DNA of 7,363 bases, from assembly GCA_030152275.1 (NCBI GenBank), contig JASLHF010000204.1, positions 1-7,363 on the forward strand. Direction: 5' to 3'. Both the position numbers and the translations under genes were made by a program. Positions within the stretch are counted from its first letter, which is position 1. Every line of letters begins with the position of its first letter. Below are positions 1 to 6,910 of the stretch, piece after piece. The DNA comes from Acinetobacter sp. GTDB taxonomy: Bacteria; Pseudomonadota; Gammaproteobacteria; Pseudomonadales; Moraxellaceae. The notes beneath the pieces are model-generated. The model was not told the origin of the DNA. It was given only the letters and a program-made list of their open reading frames with translations, and did not search any database.

Positions 1-1212
1 ATGCGCTTTGTTGATGAAGCAGTCATTACCGTAGAGGCTGGCGACGGTGGCAATGGCGTAGCCAGTTTTCGCCGTGAAAAATTCGTACCGTTTGGCGGGC
101 CAGATGGCGGCGATGGCGGCCGTGGCGGCAGTATTTATATTCAGGCTGATAACGATACCAGCACATTGGTTGATTACCGTTATACGCGCCGCTACCGCGC
201 AGAACGCGGTAAAAATGGCGCCGGCGCAAACTGTGCAGGCCGTGGCGGTGAAAGCGTAATTTTGAAAGTGCCGGTCGGAACCACGATTGTTGACACAGAG
301 TCAGGCGATATTATTGGCGATTTAGTCAAAAATGGCCAAAAAGTCATGGTTGCCAAAGGCGGTGACGGCGGTTTAGGCAATACACATTTTAAATCTTCAA
401 CCAACCGCAGTCCGCGTCAATGTACGCACGGTATCAAGGGTGAATTCCGCGAAGTCCGTTTAGAGCTGAAAGTATTGGCTGATGTGGGTTTGCTGGGGAT
501 GCCAAATGCGGGTAAGTCAACATTTATCCGCGCTGTTTCTGCAGCTAAGCCAAAAGTTGCCGATTATCCGTTTACCACAATGGTGCCGAACTTAGGTGTG
601 GTGGATGCAGACCGTCACCGTTCATTTGTTATGGCGGATATCCCGGGCTTAATTGAAGGCGCGGCGGAAGGCGCAGGCTTAGGCATTCGCTTCCTGAAAC
701 ACTTAGCGCGTACCCGTATTTTGCTTCATATTGTGGATGTGCAGCCGATTGACGGTTCAGACCCTGCGTACAATGCTAAAGCGATTTTGGCAGAATTGGA
801 AAAATTCTCTCCAACGCTCTCAAAACTGCCAATTGTCCTGGTATTGAATAAACTGGATCAGTTGCCTGACGAAAGCCGTGAAGAATGGTGCGATCACATT
901 TTGGAAGAACTGGACTGGAAAGGACCGGTATTTAAAACGTCTGGCTTAATGTCAGAGGGTACCAAAGATGTGGTTTATTACCTCATGGATCAAATTGAAG
1001 CACAGCGTGAACGTGAAGTTGAAGATCCTGAATACGCAGCAGAAATGAAAGCGTTCCGTGATCAGCTGGAAGCTGAAACACGAGAACAAACCATTGCGGC
1101 TAAAGAAGCATATCGTGAAATGCGTCGTCAACAGCGTCTTGCTGGTCAAGATGTTGACTTTGATGATGATGAAGATGGTGAAGACGAAGCAGAGTCGTAC
1201 TACGTACGGTAA
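1..1212 (+). CDS. obgE: Obg-family GTPase ObgE/CgtA
   Basis: This is the essential Obg-type GTPase, which binds the 50S ribosomal subunit and acts in late ribosome assembly and growth or stress control in the cytoplasm (family knowledge). The 403-aa product has the glycine-rich Obg fold at residues 1 to about 158, with repeated GDGG, GGPDGGDGG and GRGG stretches. The GTPase domain follows: G1 GMPNAGKS at 166-173, the switch FTTMVPNLG at 191-199, G3 DIPG at 213-216, G4 NKLD at 283-286 and a G5-like TSG at 313-315. The C-terminal tail (about 386-398) is very acidic, as is usual in gamma-proteobacterial members. The frame opens at the first base of the window, so its ribosome binding site and promoter are not visible. 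The start MRFVDEA is the normal family N terminus, so the gene appears complete. It lies 40 bp before proB with no terminator between, suggesting co-transcription. Confidence 0.98.
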   Translation: MRFVDEAVITVEAGDGGNGVASFRREKFVPFGGPDGGDGGRGGSIYIQADNDTSTLVDYRYTRRYRAERGKNGAGANCAGRGGESVILKVPVGTTIVDTESGDIIGDLVKNGQKVMVAKGGDGGLGNTHFKSSTNRSPRQCTHGIKGEFREVRLELKVLADVGLLGMPNAGKSTFIRAVSAAKPKVADYPFTTMVPNLGVVDADRHRSFVMADIPGLIEGAAEGAGLGIRFLKHLARTRILLHIVDVQPIDGSDPAYNAKAILAELEKFSPTLSKLPIVLVLNKLDQLPDESREEWCDHILEELDWKGPVFKTSGLMSEGTKDVVYYLMDQIEAQREREVEDPEYAAEMKAFRDQLEAETREQTIAAKEAYREMRRQQRLAGQDVDFDDDEDGEDEAESYYVR

Positions 1213-1252
1213 TTGCTGAACAAGTGTCAAAGCAAACAAGTCTGAGGACAAA

Positions 1253-2386
1253 ATGATAGAAGTGGTAGATGGGCAGCGTCAGCTCAAGGGTTGTAAACGT
1301 ATCGTTGTTAAAATCGGATCATCACTACTCACAGCAAACGGAAAAGGTTTAGATCTGGATGCAATCTCGCATTGGGCGGGACAAATTGCAGAACTGCACA
1401 ATGCAGGACACGAAATCATTCTTGTGTCTTCCGGTGCTGTGGCTGAAGGGATGGTTCGCATGAATCTCGACAGCCGACCCACAGATCTACCTAGTCTTCA
1501 GGCATGTGCAGCCATTGGGCAAATGGGTTTAATTCATACGTGGTCGAGCGTGTTAGAACAGCGTTCTATCCGTACAGCGCAAGTATTGCTCACCCATGAT
1601 GACTTGGCAGACCGCCGTCGTTATCTGAACTCATGCGATGCGTTGCAGCACTTGATTGATTGGCGTGTGATTCCTGTCATCAATGAAAATGACACGGTTT
1701 CGACCGATGAAATTCGCTTTGGTGATAACGATACTTTGGCTGCGATGGTGGCGGGTCAGGTGCATGCAGACTTATTGGTGATTTTAACCGACCAAGAAGG
1801 CATGTTTGACTCAGACCCGCGATCAAATCCAGATGCAAAACTGTTCCATACAGTTCGTGCAATGGATGAAACTTTATTTGATATGGCTGGCGGCGGCGGT
1901 AAATTCGGCCGCGGCGGCATGTTAACCAAAGTCCGTGCAGCGCGTTTGGCGGCGAAGTCAGGCTGTCCAACCGTGATTGCCAGCGGCGACAGTGACAATG
2001 TGCTGTCACGTGTGATGGCTGGTGAGCTGCTTGGTACATTATTTATTACGGATAATGACCGTGTCACTGCACATCAGCAATGGCTGGCGGCTCACTTGCA
2101 AACAGCGGGCCGTTTAGTGATTGATGATGGTGCAGTCAAAGCCATTCGTGATAATCACCGCAGTTTATTGCCTGTTGGCGTTAAAGATGTTGAAGGGCAT
2201 TTTGAACGCGGTGATGTGGTGGAATGTGTCGATATTGCAGGACATCGAGTAGCTGTCGGCCGTGTAAATTTCAGTTCACGTTCGGCTGAAATTGTGAAAG
2301 GCTTGGCATCAGATAAAGTCCATCAGGTCTTAGGTGAAGCGCGCTCACTTGAAATGATTCACCGCAATCATATGTCTATCTACTAA
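1253..2386 (+). CDS. proB: Glutamate 5-kinase (gamma-glutamyl kinase)
   Basis: The product phosphorylates L-glutamate to glutamyl 5-phosphate, the first and normally proline-inhibited step of proline synthesis (family knowledge). The 377-aa protein has the amino-acid-kinase fold first: VVKIGSSLLT at 18-27, LVSSGAV at 57-63, NENDTVS at 144-150, FGDNDTLAA at 156-164 and ILTD at 177-180. The GRGGM at 219-223 stands where many relatives have GTGGM. A PUA domain follows at about residues 285-362, so this is the full-length two-domain form. The ATG at 1253 is preceded by GAGGA at 1244-1248, four bases upstream, which supports this start. It probably belongs to one transcription unit with obgE; a strong terminator lies just downstream. 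proA is not in the window, so proline synthesis genes are dispersed here. Confidence 0.97.
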   Translation: MIEVVDGQRQLKGCKRIVVKIGSSLLTANGKGLDLDAISHWAGQIAELHNAGHEIILVSSGAVAEGMVRMNLDSRPTDLPSLQACAAIGQMGLIHTWSSVLEQRSIRTAQVLLTHDDLADRRRYLNSCDALQHLIDWRVIPVINENDTVSTDEIRFGDNDTLAAMVAGQVHADLLVILTDQEGMFDSDPRSNPDAKLFHTVRAMDETLFDMAGGGGKFGRGGMLTKVRAARLAAKSGCPTVIASGDSDNVLSRVMAGELLGTLFITDNDRVTAHQQWLAAHLQTAGRLVIDDGAVKAIRDNHRSLLPVGVKDVEGHFERGDVVECVDIAGHRVAVGRVNFSSRSAEIVKGLASDKVHQVLGEARSLEMIHRNHMSIY

Positions 2387-2407
2387 GTCTTAAAATTTTC
2401 AAATATA

Positions 2408-2435
2408 AAAAATCCCGCTGAAGAGCGGGATTTTT
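2408..2435. terminator. Bidirectional rho-independent terminator between proB and the PAP2 gene
   Basis: A 7-bp GC-rich stem, TCCCGCT (2413-2419) with AGCGGGA (2424-2430), closes on the loop GAAG. It is flanked by an A-run at 2407-2412 and a T-run at 2431-2435. The A and T runs give a U-tract in either direction, so it can end proB transcription from the left and PAP2 transcription from the right. The position between convergent genes fits that double use. Confidence 0.93.
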
Positions 2436-2452
2436 GATTTAAGATGCTGTTT

Positions 2453-3049
2453 TTATTTTACAAGCCCTTTGCGGATTAATGGACTGAAAATTTTTTGATA
2501 AATAGTCAGCACCCAAGCCATCAGTTGGGCATGATATTTATTCCAAAGGCCTAGGCCTGCATAATTAATTGTCAATGCGAGTATAAATGCGCCCAGCATG
2601 TCAATTGGAAAATGCACCCCTACATAAATCCGTGCCCATGCGACGAGCCATGCCAAAATCAATAAAAATTTACCCGCTTCGCGCTGTGCTGAAAAATAAT
2701 AGGCAAAGCCAATACTGCTGAAAATTGCCATGTGATTGCTGGGAAATGAGCCTGTGGGTGAATGTTCAATTAAAGTGCGCCCAACATCCATGACAAATGG
2801 GCGCGGGGTATGTAAAACGGCAGAAACCGCTTCACTGACGGCAACGGTGACAGAAGTGAAAATTAATGCTTTAAGGATTAAAAGCTTGGCTTGAACATCT
2901 CCGCGCAGCCACAACAGGCCAAAAAAGAACAGCAATAGATACAGCGCGTCATTGGCAACAAAAATAGCATAGTGAACCATAAATGCTGAGGCTTGTTCGG
3001 GTGCATTTAACATGCTGAATAGAGATAAGTTTATTTGCTCAATGGACAT
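2453..3049 (-). CDS. PAP2-family membrane phosphatase, probable undecaprenyl-diphosphatase type
   Basis: This 198-aa integral membrane protein has the PAP2 signature: RPF at 83-85 (motif 1 end), SFPSNH at 101-106 (motif 2) and R140-x5-H146-x3-D150 in ARIYVGVHFPID (motif 3), with the two catalytic histidines present. Hydrophobic segments lie at about 24-48, 57-75, 107-120, 128-145 and 149-168. The PSNH form and short length resemble BcrC/YbjG-type enzymes that recycle undecaprenyl pyrophosphate for cell-wall synthesis; other lipid-phosphate substrates remain possible. The lysine that normally opens motif 1 (K-x6-RP) is not at the expected position 76, which is serine in an ungapped reading. 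No clear Shine-Dalgarno sequence precedes the ATG at 3049, so Met13 is an alternative start. The gene converges on proB across a shared terminator. Confidence 0.88.
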   Translation of the reverse strand: MSIEQINLSLFSMLNAPEQASAFMVHYAIFVANDALYLLLFFFGLLWLRGDVQAKLLILKALIFTSVTVAVSEAVSAVLHTPRPFVMDVGRTLIEHSPTGSFPSNHMAIFSSIGFAYYFSAQREAGKFLLILAWLVAWARIYVGVHFPIDMLGAFILALTINYAGLGLWNKYHAQLMAWVLTIYQKIFSPLIRKGLVK

Positions 3050-3125
3050 GGTGTGGCGTCATAATGACAAAAGTGTGACAGCGACTTTATCAAAAAGAAA
3101 AACACGAAATGTAATTTAATGCAGC

Positions 3126-3154
3126 AAAATGCGCAGATCTCAGCTTGATGTCAA
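3126..3154 (-). promoter_or_regulatory. Possible sigma70 promoter of the PAP2 gene
   Basis: Read on the - strand, a perfect -35 TTGACA (+ strand TGTCAA at 3149-3154) is followed after 17 bases by CATTTT (3126-3131), a weak 3/6 match to a -10 box. Transcription would begin roughly 70 bases before the PAP2 start codon. The -35 is convincing and the -10 is not, so this is a candidate only. Confidence 0.35.
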
Positions 3155-3335
3155 TTTTTTGATGAAGTTGACACGATATGGAAAAAAATTGCAGCTTTAT
3201 CAATCTGCCATGATAGAAGTTTCGGTGATGATTTTGATGGGATGCTGAATGAATTTGTTAAAGTGATCTAAGCTAAGCGGTGTTCTTTTCTGCTGTGCCT
3301 ATTTTTCATTTGAAAAGTAAAGCTATTAAGCAACT

Positions 3336-3384
3336 AAAACCGTGAAATAGGATGCTCTAATAGAGTGACTGCTTTCACGGTTTT
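3336..3384. terminator. Large hairpin, possible bidirectional terminator
   Basis: A perfect 12-bp stem, AAAACCGTGAAA (3336-3347) with TTTCACGGTTTT (3373-3384), encloses 25 bases. Within these is a small palindrome, CTCTA-A-TAGAG (3355-3365). The A-rich and T-rich outer stem halves would give a U-tract in either direction, as in many bidirectional terminators. The long loop is atypical, and no gene currently ends next to it. It lies 20 bp outside the left end of the IS5-family element. Confidence 0.55.
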
Positions 3385-3404
3385 AATTTGCTTGCAGGTT
3401 GATA

Positions 3405-3423
3405 AGACCTCTTTCATAAATCA
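3405..3423 (+). repeat. Left terminal inverted repeat of the IS5-family element
   Basis: The 19 bases AGACCTCTTTCATAAATCA pair with the reverse complement of 4301-4319, differing only at positions 4 and 5. The transposase stop codon (TGA, 3423-3421 on the - strand) lies inside this repeat. TA precedes it. Confidence 0.85.
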
Positions 3424-4233
3424 TTTTTTACTCAGATCTATGTTGCGGATTCCAGCGATTAAATTGAGTTAAACCGAGTCTTCCCTCTATTTCGATAACG
3501 CTCAGCCAAAATCTTAAAGGTCTTCAGGTAGCTGAATACATGCTCAATTCTGATTCTTCTTTTATCGATTTCTTGATTATAAATTTTGAGTTCAGGATCT
3601 AATTTAGACTGCCTTTTGGCTTTTAATGACAATAGGCTATTCGGGTACCATGCATAAATACCCTGATAACCTTTATCTGCAAGAAATAAAGGTCCCCAAA
3701 GGAATTTGCTTTAAATTACGTTTGAATAGCTCAAAATCATGCACAGCAAAGCGGCTGGTACATAAACTCAGAATTTGCTGAGTTTTGCAGTGAATCATGG
3801 CCTGTACTTTAAATGTATGGATCTTTTTCTTGCTGCTATAGCTTTTTTTCTGTTTTTTTAGGGTCGTTGTATTGGGATTTCTGTGGCATCTGCAATCACA
3901 ATATTTCAAACTATGCCTTCACCTTCAGCTAATTTTTTGGGTAAATTAAACAGATTGGACTGAAGCAGGCAGTCCTCTCAACATGACGTACAATTTTTGA
4001 TGCTGTAGGCTTAGAAACTCCGCAACTTGTCGCCACGTGAAATAAAGTCCGGTATTCCCGCCAATAGCATAGGTACAAAAAACCTGATCTTCGGCGCTTA
4101 ATTTTGGCAGTCTGCCTTTATCTGGAACATGCTTGTTTAATTGCTCAACCATTAAATAGAAGGTCGATCATGAGATGCCTGTGTATCGCTTGAATTGAGG
4201 ATCAGAAAGTTTCTTTTAATCGGTGTATTTCAT
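3421..4233 (-). pseudogene. IS5-family DDE transposase, broken by stops and frameshifts
   Basis: Read from an ATG at 4233, the frame starts MKYTD, meets TAA (4218-4216), then KKLSDPQFKRYTGIS and TGA (4170-4168), and resumes as STFYLMVEQLNKHV. It shifts at a six-base homopolymer (4077-4082) into a frame reading CYWREYRTLFHVATSCGVSK. It shifts again near 3970-3980, passes an in-frame TGA, and shifts in the homopolymers near 3843-3859, then near 3685 and near 3465-3485. It ends NIDLSKK at TGA 3423-3421. The catalytic triad can still be traced across frames: the Asp of IADATE, the Asp of ADKGYQG and the Glu of RRIRIEHVF. The original protein would have been about 270 aa. The short open frames inside it (3673-3909 and 3946-4152) are fragments, not genes. 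Confidence 0.88.
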
Positions 4234-4299
4234 CCGCAGATTATGCATGAAGATGGAAAATTCTACGGTATAAATAATCAGTTACAAGTAGATCATTTT

Positions 4300-4327
4300 T
4301 TGATTTATGAAAGATATCTTATATAAT
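4300..4327 (+). promoter_or_regulatory. Hybrid outward promoter at the IS right end
   Basis: A -35-like TTGATT (4300-4305, 4/6 to TTGACA) lies at the inner edge of the right inverted repeat. After a 16-base spacer comes a perfect -10 TATAAT (4322-4327) in flanking DNA just beyond the TA duplication. Transcription would start near 4334 and give a leader of about 23 bases before the ATG at 4357. IS elements supplying a -35 to a neighbouring gene are well documented; activity of this one is inference. Confidence 0.62.
4301..4319 (-). repeat. Right terminal inverted repeat of the IS5-family element
   Basis: Reverse-complemented, this reads AGATATCTTTCATAAATCA, matching the left repeat at 17 of 19 positions. 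It is followed by TA (4320-4321). Its inner edge overlaps a -35-like TTGATT pointing outward. Confidence 0.85.
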
Positions 4328-4356
4328 GTTTTAAAATCATAACAATAAGATCATGT

Positions 4357-5487
4357 ATGAATAATTATTCTTTACCAGAACGTGAAATCTTAAATTTTAA
4401 ACCCTATCAGTACAAACTTATTAATTGGGCATCTTTATTTGCTCTAATCCTGTTGCTTTGTTTGAATTTAAAGCACATCCTGAAAGGAGAATTTCAAAAT
4501 ATTGATTACTTTGATTTCGGCCTTTATATTATTGTCTTTGTAATTTCCGGCTCAACAAAAATCATCCTCACGACAAATTATCTGGAGCTGGCATATACCC
4601 CTCTATTCCGGAGGAGAATCGCACGAAGCGATATCGAAAAAATGCATATAGCACCGCCGTTTAATATGGCATTTAGGCAGAAACACTCTATTCTGACTAA
4701 AAAGTTATTCAGGCGTAAATCCGATGATAAGCCAGACTTGAATGTAAAAGAAATAGGCCTTTTAAAATTTGTCTCATTACGTACTCAACCCAATATTTCA
4801 GCCGTTCAGAAATTCTCTGTATTAACACAGATCAATCTGCAAGAGCTTTCTAAACAACAAAGCCAAAGCTTGTTAAGACATTTACAGCAGGATTGGTATT
4901 TTGATATTCCGATTGTCGATCAACCCCCTCAGCTCCCTAAACTTGAACTTCATCAGGATATTGGTAAAACTCCTATTATTCTAATTTTTATAGCAGTGAT
5001 TCTTGGTTTTTTATGCATCTTTCTGCCAATCGATGGCCTGCATTTTGGTATCGAATCTTATCTGGGATTAATTCCTGCAACTCTCTTGGCTTTTATTCTT
5101 GGTTATCTGGTGATTCGCGCAGAGAAAAAAGCATATGCATTTATCACGAACTTAATATGCAGTGTAGTGTTCGGGCCGTGTTTGTATTTTGTTGGCTTAC
5201 AAGTAAATCGCCTTTACAGTGAAGCGCAAGCCCCCATCACACAGACCCACATGCTTCAATTGATTACAAGTGATGCGCGTTATCAAACTTGGCAAATTTC
5301 GCCAGAACTCACTAAAAAAACTGGTCTAGATGAAATTTACATCAATCAAAAATGGGCAGGATTTAATCATAATTTAAAAACTGGGCAATTCTACCCAGTT
5401 GTCATTAATGAAGGATATTTTAAAGATTTTTGGATTCAAAAAGATGCCTTTAAATACTTAGAATCGGTACAGGAGTATCAGCCATGA
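4357..5487 (+). CDS. Unrecognised multi-pass membrane protein, first gene of the accessory operon
   Basis: I do not recognise this 376-aa protein. Two hydrophobic segments (about 22-39 and 53-71) are followed by a long cytoplasmic-looking region (72-203), then three more segments (about 205-224, 234-253, 261-282) and a polar C-terminal domain (283-376). The stretch just after the second segment, with TTNYLELAY, FRRRIARSDIEKM and strand-like spacing, resembles bacterial PH-like domains that follow paired membrane helices; this is pattern resemblance only. No signal peptide, catalytic motif or nucleotide-binding site is apparent. The ATG at 4357 is preceded by a weak AAGA (4347-4350); an ATG four bases earlier runs into a stop after two codons. 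Base composition is markedly more AT-rich than obgE-proB, suggesting acquired DNA. Its stop overlaps the next start (ATGA). Confidence 0.85.
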   Translation: MNNYSLPEREILNFKPYQYKLINWASLFALILLLCLNLKHILKGEFQNIDYFDFGLYIIVFVISGSTKIILTTNYLELAYTPLFRRRIARSDIEKMHIAPPFNMAFRQKHSILTKKLFRRKSDDKPDLNVKEIGLLKFVSLRTQPNISAVQKFSVLTQINLQELSKQQSQSLLRHLQQDWYFDIPIVDQPPQLPKLELHQDIGKTPIILIFIAVILGFLCIFLPIDGLHFGIESYLGLIPATLLAFILGYLVIRAEKKAYAFITNLICSVVFGPCLYFVGLQVNRLYSEAQAPITQTHMLQLITSDARYQTWQISPELTKKTGLDEIYINQKWAGFNHNLKTGQFYPVVINEGYFKDFWIQKDAFKYLESVQEYQP

Positions 5488-6680
5488 TGACACCTGATTC
5501 CTTAGTTCAATATGGCATTTGCACTAATAAAAAGGAGAAATCACTATTCGAATTTCAACTTTTACGGCAAGCGAAAATTGATTATGAACACTCAAAAATC
5601 AAAACATTTTTAGTTCACAATAATACTGTTCATATACTCACCCTGTTGGCTTTTATTCTTATGTCTTTTGATAAAAATAAGCTTTTTTTAGGGCTTTCAA
5701 TTAAGCATTATTTTTATATTTTTTATGCACTCATGATTTGTCAATCTGTTTATAGTATGTGGATTGTCTATAAAATCAAGAAAGAAATTAAATCTGAGAA
5801 TGAAAAATATGCATATTTTTCTTCAACGGGCATCATCAAAAAAATTATTTCGCATATGCCTAAACAAAATCTCATTGAGTTTGAGATTGAATATTTGAAT
5901 CGAAAATGTCAAATTAAAACACGTATTTTTAAACATTTTTACCTAATAGATTTTTTTAATCCTGATAATTTAAATGACAGAAAAAGTGCTATTGACGCTT
6001 TAATAAATCAGTCGGTCATTCTTTATTTATCTTCTAAGTTTGAAACTTTGCTTCAACTATATTTAAAAGATCATGAAGTACAAAACGTGGAGTTTAAACC
6101 TAGCCGCTTTTTCTTTAATCGCCAGTCTTTTTGGCTATTCACCCGAGGCCCGCTCTCGCTGCCTAAAGTTATTCACCCTGATGATCTGCATAGCATTGAA
6201 ATTCAATATTTGGCACAGAGTGAGAGTTGGTCGTATATCTTTAAAGGGCAGATTTTTGAAGACACTTATCTATTGAGTCAGATTGAAAATATCCACGATT
6301 TTGAGCTAGCGTTATCTTTCAATTTGGCTGAGTTTGATCACCAAAAACATAAACAAGTCAAACTAAGAAAATGTAAATATGCACAGCAAATTTGGCAAAA
6401 TCCAAAGCCTTTGAATGAATTAAAAAAGACGCGAAAGCGTAAAAAATTAGCAATTCAATTCATTAGTTTTCAACTGATCTTGATATTCATTAGCTTATGG
6501 CTTGCTTATTCCTTTAAGGATTTTTCCACCATATTACTTGCCATTCTTTTTATTTTAATCACAAGTTTACTTGCGATTTTTATCTATATGTATTTATGTC
6601 GTCACTTCAAATACGTGACTGCGACTGATCAAGTTGCTTTATTTCAGATTCATCCTCGTAAAAAAGGGGGAAATCTATGA
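5484..6680 (+). CDS. Unrecognised multi-pass membrane protein, second gene of the accessory operon
   Basis: I do not recognise this 398-aa protein. A polar N terminus (1-46) leads to two hydrophobic segments (about 48-63 and 75-97). A large, charged soluble region follows (98-322), with a basic KKTRKRKK run at 314-321 just before two further segments (325-343 and 347-371), then a short tail ending KKGGNL. The arrangement of helix pair, soluble middle and helix pair resembles the upstream protein, and the stretch around 204-280 (strand-like, with HPDDLHSIEIQY) could be another PH-like fold. That is a guess from pattern. The ATG at 5484 overlaps the upstream stop as ATGA and follows AGGAG (5471-5475) by eight bases, which supports this start and translational coupling. 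A second ATG follows immediately. The gene is strikingly AT-rich and rich in Phe, Ile, Lys and Leu. Confidence 0.84.
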   Translation: MMTPDSLVQYGICTNKKEKSLFEFQLLRQAKIDYEHSKIKTFLVHNNTVHILTLLAFILMSFDKNKLFLGLSIKHYFYIFYALMICQSVYSMWIVYKIKKEIKSENEKYAYFSSTGIIKKIISHMPKQNLIEFEIEYLNRKCQIKTRIFKHFYLIDFFNPDNLNDRKSAIDALINQSVILYLSSKFETLLQLYLKDHEVQNVEFKPSRFFFNRQSFWLFTRGPLSLPKVIHPDDLHSIEIQYLAQSESWSYIFKGQIFEDTYLLSQIENIHDFELALSFNLAEFDHQKHKQVKLRKCKYAQQIWQNPKPLNELKKTRKRKKLAIQFISFQLILIFISLWLAYSFKDFSTILLAILFILITSLLAIFIYMYLCRHFKYVTATDQVALFQIHPRKKGGNL

Positions 6681-6850
6681 TGGCTCTATTACGTTCACAT
6701 ATTAAAAAACTGCTTAGTGATGAATGTCGGAAATTATTCAAAAAACCTATGGGCATACATCATCATAGCGATTGCATTTATTATTCCGATATGACTTTGT
6801 TGCACAAACTTGCTTATAACCGTTTATTCAGCAGTTTAATTTTCAGATGA
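6677..6850 (+). pseudogene. Short third frame of the operon, probably a frameshifted membrane-protein remnant
   Basis: An ATG at 6677 overlaps the upstream stop (ATGA) and follows a GGGGG-containing ribosome site (6666-6670), so translation very likely starts here. The open frame is only 57 codons and has no recognisable features: MMALLRSHIKKLLSDE, then a His- and Tyr-containing tail. In the neighbouring frame (from about 6720) the same DNA reads NLWAYIIIAIAFIIPI, a clear membrane helix, then TGA, then LCCTNLLITVYSAV. The simplest reading is a small membrane protein with a frameshift between about 6720 and 6745 plus a later stop, matching the membrane character of its neighbours. An intact 57-aa hypothetical protein remains possible. 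Confidence 0.5.
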
Positions 6851-6910
6851 ATAAGCCTGCATCTAACATCTATAGTACAGCTATTGCTCCTCTTATAACA
6901 AAGCCTCGTT

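Larger units (their letters stand above)
3050..3404. other. Intergenic stretch with no credible gene
   Basis: I found no reading frame longer than about a dozen codons with a plausible start here on the + strand, and nothing recognisable on the - strand. The stretch holds the PAP2 upstream region, an inverted pair of TTGACA hexamers (3149-3154 and 3168-3173), a large hairpin (3336-3384) and the TA target duplication at 3403-3404 that abuts the IS element. Confidence 0.7.
3405..4319 (-). mobile_element. Degenerate IS5-family insertion sequence (IS427-like), complete ends
   Basis: This 915-bp element is bounded by 19-bp terminal inverted repeats matching at 17 of 19 positions, flanked on both sides by the dinucleotide TA (3403-3404 and 4320-4321). 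A 2-bp TA duplication and length near 0.9 kb fit the IS427-like branch of the IS5 family (family knowledge); the subgroup is my inference. The single transposase gene, read on the - strand, is clearly IS5-type but heavily mutated, so the copy cannot transpose by itself. Both ends are well preserved and the right end faces outward into the membrane-protein operon. Confidence 0.85.

Noticed and set aside
952..1251. Antisense open frame over the end of obgE
   Set aside because: It lies opposite conserved obgE coding sequence, is Phe-rich as expected from the reverse of Lys/Glu-rich codons, and has no family resemblance.
1213..1252. Possible terminator or separate promoter between obgE and proB
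   Set aside because: The 40 bases contain no hairpin with a U-tract and no convincing -35/-10 pair.
1680..2067. Two overlapping antisense open frames inside proB
   Set aside because: They are opposite conserved kinase motifs, lack supporting start signals and look like frame shadows.
3168..3173. Perfect + strand TTGACA as a promoter -35 box
   Set aside because: No acceptable -10 box stands 16-18 bases downstream and no gene follows on that strand before the IS element.
3673..3909. Open frame of 78 codons on the - strand
   Set aside because: Its sequence is a middle piece of the IS5-type transposase, entered by frameshift; it is not an independent gene.
3946..4152. Open frame of 68 codons on the - strand
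   Set aside because: Its first part is transposase sequence and the rest is an out-of-frame reading after the shift at 4077-4082.
5013..5222. Alternative-frame open frame inside the first membrane-protein gene
   Set aside because: It is wholly inside a longer gene and encodes nothing recognisable; the same holds for 6073-6276 in the second gene.
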